Origin: SURF-13 sp038924245
Lineage (GTDB): Bacteria; Pseudomonadota; Gammaproteobacteria; SURF-13
Length of the DNA: 9,566 nt
Assembly (NCBI GenBank): GCA_038924245.1
Contig: JBCKVB010000044.1
Coordinates: 1-9,566, forward strand
Direction of reading: 5' to 3'
Positions 5,581 to 9,566 of this stretch are shown here, piece after piece (position 1 is the stretch's first letter; every line of letters begins with the position of its first letter). Both the position numbers and the translations under genes were made by a program. The notes beneath the pieces are model-generated. The model was not told where the DNA came from and made no database searches. It was given only the letters and a program-made list of their open reading frames with translations.

Positions 5581-7482
5581 ATGCCGCTCATCACTTTCGA
5601 CAACGCCACGCTCGCTTACGGTCTTCATCCGCTGCTGACATCCGTGGGGCTGACGCTTGACGCCGGGGAGCGGGCCGGTCTGATCGGGCGTAACGGCGGC
5701 GGCAAGAGCAGTTTGCTGAAGGTCATCGCCGGTGAAGTCAAGCTGGACGACGGTGTGGTCTGGCGCGCGCCGAACCTCACTGTGGGTTACGTTGCGCAGG
5801 AGCCGCTGCTGGACCCGGCGCACACGGTGTTCGATGCCGTGGCGCAGGGGTTGGGGAAGTTGACGCAGGTGATCGCGGAGTACCATCGCATCTCCCTACA
5901 ATTATCCCATCACACAGGTGACGCGCAGGTATTGACGCAGCGTCCCGCTGACTTGCAGCACTACATGGACGATCATGACGGCTGGCGCGCGGCGAACCGC
6001 ATTGAAGCCGCGATAGAAAAACTGTCGTTGCAAGCCGACCTGCCCATCCACACCCTTTCCGGCGGTCAGAAAAAGCGCGTGGCCCTGGCGCGCGCACTGG
6101 TGTCGGAGCCGCAACTGCTCCTCCTCGACGAGCCCACCAACCATCTGGATATTGCAGCCATCACCTGGCTGGAGGGGTTGTTGAACGGATTTGCGGGCGC
6201 GCTGCTGTTTGTCACCCACGACCGACGCTTTCTCGACGCCGTGGCCACGCGCATCATGGAGCTGGATCGCGGCCGTCTGCAAAATTATCCCGGCAACTAC
6301 GCGACGTACCTGCAACGCAAGCAGGAGCAGCTTGCCGTCGAAGCGGTCGAAAATGAGAAATTCGACAAGTTTCTGGCCCAGGAAGAGGTGTGGATACGCA
6401 GGGGTGTGCAGGCGCGGCGCACGCGCAACGAGGGGCGCGTGCGCCGTCTGGAAAGGCTGCGCAGCGAGCGCGCGCGGCGGCGCGAGCGCGTGGGGCAGGT
6501 CAACTTCACCGTTGACAGTGGCGACCGTTCCGGCAAGCTGGTGGCGGAGCTGGAGCACGTGTCCAAGGGATTTGGCGAACAGGTGCTGGTGCGCGATTTT
6601 TCCTGCCGCATCCAGCGCGGCGACCGCGTCGGCCTGATCGGGCCGAATGGCGCGGGCAAAACCACCCTGCTCAAGCTCATCCTGGGCGAATTGACGCCGG
6701 ACAGCGGCAGTGTGCAACTGGGCACGAAGCTGTCCGTGGCCTACTTTGACCAGCTGCGCGAGGCGCTCGACGACAACGCCTCGCTGGTTGATGTCATCAA
6801 TCAGGGGGCGGATTTCGTCGAGATCGGCAGCGAGAAGAAGCACATCATCGGTTACCTGGAGGATTTTCTTTTTGCGCCGGAACGCGCGCGCGCCAAGGTG
6901 AGTACCTTGAGCGGCGGTGAGCGCAATCGTTTGCTGCTGGCGCGATTGTTTACCCGTCCGTCCAACGTGCTGGTGCTGGATGAGCCCACCAATGATCTGG
7001 ACATCGAGACGCTGGAACTGCTGGAGGCGCTGTTGCAAGAGTACGCGGGCACGGTGTTTCTGGTGAGCCATGACCGCGCCTTTCTCGACAACGTAGTAAC
7101 GCAGGTGATTGCGTTTGAGGGTGACGGCAAACTCACGGAGTGCGCCGGCGGTTACGAGGACTGGTTGCGCTACCTCAGCGCGCGCAGCCGGACTGCACCG
7201 TCAATAGTGAAGGCGGCCGGTGACAAGGCCGTAGCGAGACCCAAACCGCAGGCGCGTAAAAAGTTGAACTACAACGAAGCGCGTGAGCTGGGGTCGCTAC
7301 CCGCGCAGATCGAGGCACTGGAAAAAGAGCAGGGCGAGATCACGGCAAAGCTGGGCGATACCGCACTCTACCGCGGCGAGCCGGATAAGGCTAAAATCTT
7401 GCAGACGCGCTACGGCGCAATCGAGAAAGAACTGTTGACGCACCTGGCGCGCTGGGAGGCGTTGGAGGCGAAGCAGTCCTGA
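5581..7482 (+). CDS. uup: ABC-F family ATPase Uup
   Basis: This 633-aa cytosolic protein has two ABC domains and no membrane segments. Domain 1 has Walker A GRNGGGKS (36-43), signature LSGGQ (159-163), Walker B LLLLDE (Glu184) and switch His213. The basic, helical linker of about 240-310 is the ABC-F arm that reaches the ribosomal P site in characterised members. Domain 2 has GPNGAGKT (354-361), LSGGE (443-447), LVLDE (Glu468) and His498. A charged coiled-coil tail (about 563-633) matches the Uup C-terminal domain, shown to bind DNA in E. coli, and the length is close to E. coli Uup (635). Roles reported for Uup include ribosome maturation and suppression of transposon precise excision; the exact role here is inferred. 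The gene has its own promoter and ends 13 nt from the convergent maf stop. Confidence 0.94.
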   Translation: MPLITFDNATLAYGLHPLLTSVGLTLDAGERAGLIGRNGGGKSSLLKVIAGEVKLDDGVVWRAPNLTVGYVAQEPLLDPAHTVFDAVAQGLGKLTQVIAEYHRISLQLSHHTGDAQVLTQRPADLQHYMDDHDGWRAANRIEAAIEKLSLQADLPIHTLSGGQKKRVALARALVSEPQLLLLDEPTNHLDIAAITWLEGLLNGFAGALLFVTHDRRFLDAVATRIMELDRGRLQNYPGNYATYLQRKQEQLAVEAVENEKFDKFLAQEEVWIRRGVQARRTRNEGRVRRLERLRSERARRRERVGQVNFTVDSGDRSGKLVAELEHVSKGFGEQVLVRDFSCRIQRGDRVGLIGPNGAGKTTLLKLILGELTPDSGSVQLGTKLSVAYFDQLREALDDNASLVDVINQGADFVEIGSEKKHIIGYLEDFLFAPERARAKVSTLSGGERNRLLLARLFTRPSNVLVLDEPTNDLDIETLELLEALLQEYAGTVFLVSHDRAFLDNVVTQVIAFEGDGKLTECAGGYEDWLRYLSARSRTAPSIVKAAGDKAVARPKPQARKKLNYNEARELGSLPAQIEALEKEQGEITAKLGDTALYRGEPDKAKILQTRYGAIEKELLTHLARWEALEAKQS

Positions 7483-7495
7483 GCTTGAGCCTGAG

Positions 7496-8074
7496 TCAAA
7501 TCAAGCGCACGCCTTCGCGTTCCAGCATGTGTGCCAACCTAATCAAAGGCAAACCCATCAGGGCGGTGGGGTCGTCGCCGGAGTATTTTTCGCACAGCGC
7601 CACACCCAGGCCCTCGGACTTGAAACTCAACGCGCAGTGGTAGGGCTGTTCGAGGCGTAAATAATTTTCAATCTGTTCATCGGTCAGAGTGCGAAACACC
7701 ACGCTGTAGGGCACGGTTTCAAGCTGGATGTGTTGCGTCGCGCTGTTCAGTAGGCATAGTGCGGTGAGAAACGTCACGCTCTTTCCCGATGCATGGCGCA
7801 ACTGGCGCACGGCGTCAGCGTGACCGGCCGGCTTGCCCAGGATTTCGTTGCCGATCACTCCCACCTGGTCGGCGCCGATGATGAGACTGGCGGGATACGC
7901 TTGCGCCACCGCCTCGGCCTTGGCGCGCGCGAGGCGCTCGACCATCGCCGGCGGGGGTTCTCCCGGCAAAGGCGTTTCGTCCACGTGAGAGGGGGTTACC
8001 TGAAAGACCAGGCCCAATCTTTCCAGTAATAACTTGCGCGCGGGCGAGGTGGAGGCGAGGATGAGCGGTTTCAT
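7496..8074 (-). CDS. yceF: Maf-family nucleotide pyrophosphatase, YceF type
   Basis: This 192-aa cytosolic protein hydrolyses modified nucleoside triphosphates; E. coli YceF prefers m7GTP, giving m7GMP and pyrophosphate, so it probably cleans the nucleotide pool. Family marks are ILASTSPARKLLLERLG (5-21), VDETP (31-35), the catalytic Asp69 in IIGADQV, LGKP (79-82), HCALSFKSEGLG and the GLPLIRLAHML end. These agree with YceF more than with the dTTP/UTP pyrophosphatase YhdE. It lies divergently from yceD, as in E. coli, and convergently with uup. A TGATATAAT extended -10 (8137-8129) would give a 48-nt leader. No evident Shine-Dalgarno precedes the ATG. Confidence 0.94.
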   Translation of the reverse strand: MKPLILASTSPARKLLLERLGLVFQVTPSHVDETPLPGEPPPAMVERLARAKAEAVAQAYPASLIIGADQVGVIGNEILGKPAGHADAVRQLRHASGKSVTFLTALCLLNSATQHIQLETVPYSVVFRTLTDEQIENYLRLEQPYHCALSFKSEGLGVALCEKYSGDDPTALMGLPLIRLAHMLEREGVRLI

Positions 8075-8109
8075 GTGCGCGGACGGATGGGTGGAAACGC
8101 GGCTTTACT

Positions 8110-8138
8110 TTGACAATTAATGCATTGAATTATATCAT
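8110..8138 (+). promoter_or_regulatory. Near-consensus sigma-70 promoter of yceD-rpmF-plsX
   Basis: TTGACA (8110-8115, 6 of 6) and TATCAT (8133-8138, 5 of 6) are separated by 17 nt and followed by the yceD ATG at 8148. Transcription would start near 8145, leaving about 3 nt of leader. Such strength fits an operon carrying a ribosomal protein gene. Confidence 0.75.
8129..8137 (-). promoter_or_regulatory. Extended -10 promoter of maf, overlapping the yceD promoter
   Basis: On the minus strand TGATATAAT combines TGn with a perfect TATAAT (8134-8129). No good -35 is seen at the proper distance, which extended -10 promoters can lack. It shares bases with the -10 of the yceD promoter on the other strand. 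Confidence 0.5.
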
Positions 8139-8147
8139 ATACGGTTA

Positions 8148-8654
8148 ATGTCTGAGCGGCTGCCACTGTGGGTGGATCTGGTGCGTTGTGCCGAGACAGG
8201 GAGAAGGCTTACGGGCGAGCTGCCATTGTCCGGGATGACGCGCCTTCTACCCCTATTGCATGATGCCGCCGGCTCTGTTTGGCTGGATTTTCAGTGCGAC
8301 AGGGGTGATCTGAAGGTGGCGTATGTGCGCGGTGAAATCCGCGCCCAGTTGCGCTTGCAGTGCCAGCGCTGTTTGCAGCCGTTTGATTATCCCATGCGGG
8401 TGAAGTGCGCGCTGGGGTTGGTGACCGACGAGGCGCAGGCCGATAACCTGCAGGGCGACTACGAGCCGTTTCTGGTCACTGCACAGAACATGCCGCTGGC
8501 GGCGATCGTGGAGGATGAGTTGCTGCTGGCGCTGCCCGTCGTGCCGGTGCATCAGGAAGGCGAGTGTCCCGTGCCCGCCCAAAGTGCAGGCGCGCAAGCC
8601 TCGAAGCCGAACCCGTTTGCGGTGCTGAGTCAGTTGAAGACTAAAGCAAAGTAA
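8148..8654 (+). CDS. yceD: YceD (DUF177), 23S rRNA accumulation protein
   Basis: This 168-aa soluble protein belongs to the YceD/DUF177 family, linked in E. coli to accumulation of 23S rRNA and always found next to rpmF. It shows the family's Cys pair in LQCQRCLQPF (Cys72, Cys75), then YEPF, VEDELLLALPVVPVH, a further Cys140 after the VPVH block and the end KPNPFAVLSQLK. The start at 8148 is supported by alignment of SERLPLWVDLVR with the E. coli N-terminus. There is no Shine-Dalgarno, and the promoter predicts an almost leaderless message. The gap to rpmF is unusually long because of a large palindrome. The biochemical activity of the family is not settled. Confidence 0.92.
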   Translation: MSERLPLWVDLVRCAETGRRLTGELPLSGMTRLLPLLHDAAGSVWLDFQCDRGDLKVAYVRGEIRAQLRLQCQRCLQPFDYPMRVKCALGLVTDEAQADNLQGDYEPFLVTAQNMPLAAIVEDELLLALPVVPVHQEGECPVPAQSAGAQASKPNPFAVLSQLKTKAK

Positions 8655-8666
8655 CGATAGTGAATC

Positions 8667-8813
8667 ATACATAGTGCCAGAAATCGTAGCGAGCGGATTT
8701 CAGGCGGGGGCGGCGGAGCGCAGGAACCGGAGTGTACATAGAAGTACACGAGGATTCCGTGCACCGCACGCACCCGCATCAAATCCGCGCAGTAGATTTA
8801 TGGCACTATGTAT
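8667..8813. repeat. 147-nt near-palindrome between yceD and rpmF
   Basis: The ends are perfect 13-bp inverted repeats, ATACATAGTGCCA (8667-8679) and TGGCACTATGTAT (8801-8813). Further symmetric pairs about the same centre (near 8740) are AAATC/GATTT (8681-8685, 8795-8799), GCGGATTT/AAATCCGC (8693-8700, 8781-8788), GGAA/TTCC (8723-8726, 8755-8758) and GTGTAC/GTACAC (8732-8737, 8744-8749) around a 6-nt loop. The GC-rich stretch 8702-8713 also pairs in part. It encodes nothing convincing. It could be a MITE-like or REP-type intergenic element, and it would fold into a very long hairpin in the yceD-rpmF transcript. Confidence 0.85.
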
Positions 8814-8841
8814 ATATTGAAGCACAGCAGGGAGATTACCC

Positions 8842-9021
8842 ATGGCCGTACAAAAAAGCCGTAAAACCCCCTCCAAGCGCGGCATGCGCCGCGCGCACGA
8901 TGCGCTGACCGGGCCGACGCTGTCGGTGGAGCCCAAAACCGGTGAGACGCATTTGCGTCACCACATCAGCCCCAGCGGTTACTACCGGGGCCGTAAAGTC
9001 ATCGCCGGGCGCGGCGAATAA
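8842..9021 (+). CDS. rpmF: Ribosomal protein L32
   Basis: This is a 59-aa protein of the large ribosomal subunit, near the peptidyl-transferase side of the 50S. It begins MAVQKSRKTPSKRGMRRAHDAL, the typical proteobacterial L32 N-terminus, and contains LRHHISPSGYYRGRKVI. It lacks the four Cys of the zinc-binding L32 type, as does E. coli L32 (57 aa). The start is fixed by a good Shine-Dalgarno, AGGGAG (8829-8834), 7 nt before the ATG. It sits between yceD and plsX in the conserved order. The large palindrome ends 28 nt before the start codon and may influence its expression. Confidence 0.97.
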   Translation: MAVQKSRKTPSKRGMRRAHDALTGPTLSVEPKTGETHLRHHISPSGYYRGRKVIAGRGE

Positions 9022-9022
9022 T

Positions 9023-9054
9023 CCGCCACCGCGTTCGCGGCGGTTTCCCGTTTT
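9023..9054 (+). terminator. Hairpin with U-tract between rpmF and plsX
   Basis: CCGC (9029-9032) pairs with GCGG (9037-9040) around a GTTC loop, and CCG (9023-9025) pairs with CGG (9041-9043) outside a 3-nt bulge. TTTCCCGTTTT follows. This may be a partial terminator that lowers plsX relative to rpmF. The broken T-run makes full termination unlikely. Confidence 0.45.
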
Positions 9055-9566
9055 ATGTCAGTCGCTCCCGGCGTCCTGCCTCCCGCGACACTAGCACGTC
9101 CCTGTGCGTCGCAGGCCATCACCATTGCGCTGGACGCCATGGGCGGTGACCACGGCGCGCACGTGGTCGTGCCCGCCGCGCTTGCCGCGCTGAAGCAGTC
9201 GCCTGACCTGCATCTCATACTGGTAGGCGACGAGCAGGCCGTGCATGACGAGCTGCATCGGCATCACGCCTGCGTGGGCGAGCGCCTGAGCCTGCGTCAC
9301 GCCTCGCAGCAGGTTGGCATGGACGAGCCCGCCGCGCAGGCGCTGCGCGGCAAAAAGGATTCCTCCATGCGCGTGGCGATAGACCTGGTGAAGCAGGGCG
9401 GAGCGCAGGCCTGCGTGAGCGCGGGCAACACCGGCGCGCTCATGGCGACCGCGCGCTTCGTGTTGAAGACCTTGCCCGGCGTGGATCGCCCCGCCATTAT
9501 TTGCGCCCTGCCCACCATCCACGGGCACACCCATATGCTCGATCTCGGCGCGAACAGCGAGTGCAG
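9055..9566 (+). CDS. plsX: Phosphate acyltransferase PlsX (3' end outside window)
   Basis: PlsX converts acyl-ACP to acyl-phosphate, the acyl donor for PlsY in phosphatidic acid synthesis, acting peripherally at the inner membrane. The first 170 residues are present and the window ends in mid-codon. Family blocks are ITIALDAMGGDHGAHVVVPAAL (22-43), LILVGDE, SSMRVAIDLVKQGGAQACVSAGNTGALMATARFVLKTLPGVDRPAI and MLDLGANSEC. Relative to E. coli PlsX it has an extra N-terminal stretch of about 18 residues (MSVAPGVLPPATLARPCA). No ATG, GTG or TTG in frame lies between 9055 and the conserved core, so 9055 was kept. It has no Shine-Dalgarno, and a hairpin lies just upstream, so it may depend on coupling to rpmF translation. 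Confidence 0.93.
   Translation, partial: MSVAPGVLPPATLARPCASQAITIALDAMGGDHGAHVVVPAALAALKQSPDLHLILVGDEQAVHDELHRHHACVGERLSLRHASQQVGMDEPAAQALRGKKDSSMRVAIDLVKQGGAQACVSAGNTGALMATARFVLKTLPGVDRPAIICALPTIHGHTHMLDLGANSEC

Noticed and set aside
5902..7071. 389-aa minus-strand open frame opposite uup
   Set aside because: It lies entirely within uup and has no recognisable domain; a codon-bias shadow.
8679..8690. 12-nt match AGAAATCGTAGC to 2798-2809, linking the palindrome to the fabA repeat
   Set aside because: A 12-mer match is expected by chance in a window this long, and the rest of the two elements does not align.

Overview
The window is a GC-rich chromosomal segment that looks gammaproteobacterial. 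It carries the order rluC, HAD hydrolase, sppA, maf, yceD, rpmF, plsX known from Pseudomonas and relatives (E. coli keeps rluC, maf, yceD, rpmF, plsX). It also carries the fabA/fabB pair, which is largely a gammaproteobacterial pathway. I cannot name a genus.

Layout: (1) 1-161, the 5' side of rluC, holds a row of small hairpins whose G-U pairing favours a minus-strand RNA, probably the leader of a divergent rne outside the window. (2) 162-2799, rluC, a HAD phosphatase overlapping it by 4 nt, and a short-form sppA, all on +. (3) 2805-4745, fabA-fabB, bracketed by two copies of one dispersed repeat that supply the fabA start codon and the fabB stop codon. (4) 4788-5492, a higB-higA toxin-antitoxin pair that ends in an attC-like site and looks like a lone integron gene cassette. 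(5) 5546-7482, the ABC-F ATPase gene uup with its own extended -10 promoter. (6) 7496-8074, maf (yceF) on the minus strand, convergent with uup. (7) 8110-9566, an almost consensus promoter reading yceD, rpmF and plsX (cut by the window end), overlapping the maf promoter. A 147-nt near-palindrome sits between yceD and rpmF.

Together the core genes serve ribosome and rRNA maturation (RluC, YceD, L32, possibly Uup), phospholipid precursor synthesis (PlsX, FabA, FabB), envelope proteolysis (SppA) and nucleotide or metabolite housekeeping (Maf, HAD). The accessory part is what lies between sppA and maf. Compared with the usual order, fabAB, higBA and uup have been added there, and their borders carry the repeats and the attC-like site.

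No tRNA, rRNA, CRISPR array or transposase gene is visible. No gene-free stretch exceeds 300 nt. The longest are the 187 nt between yceD and rpmF and the 161 nt before rluC.
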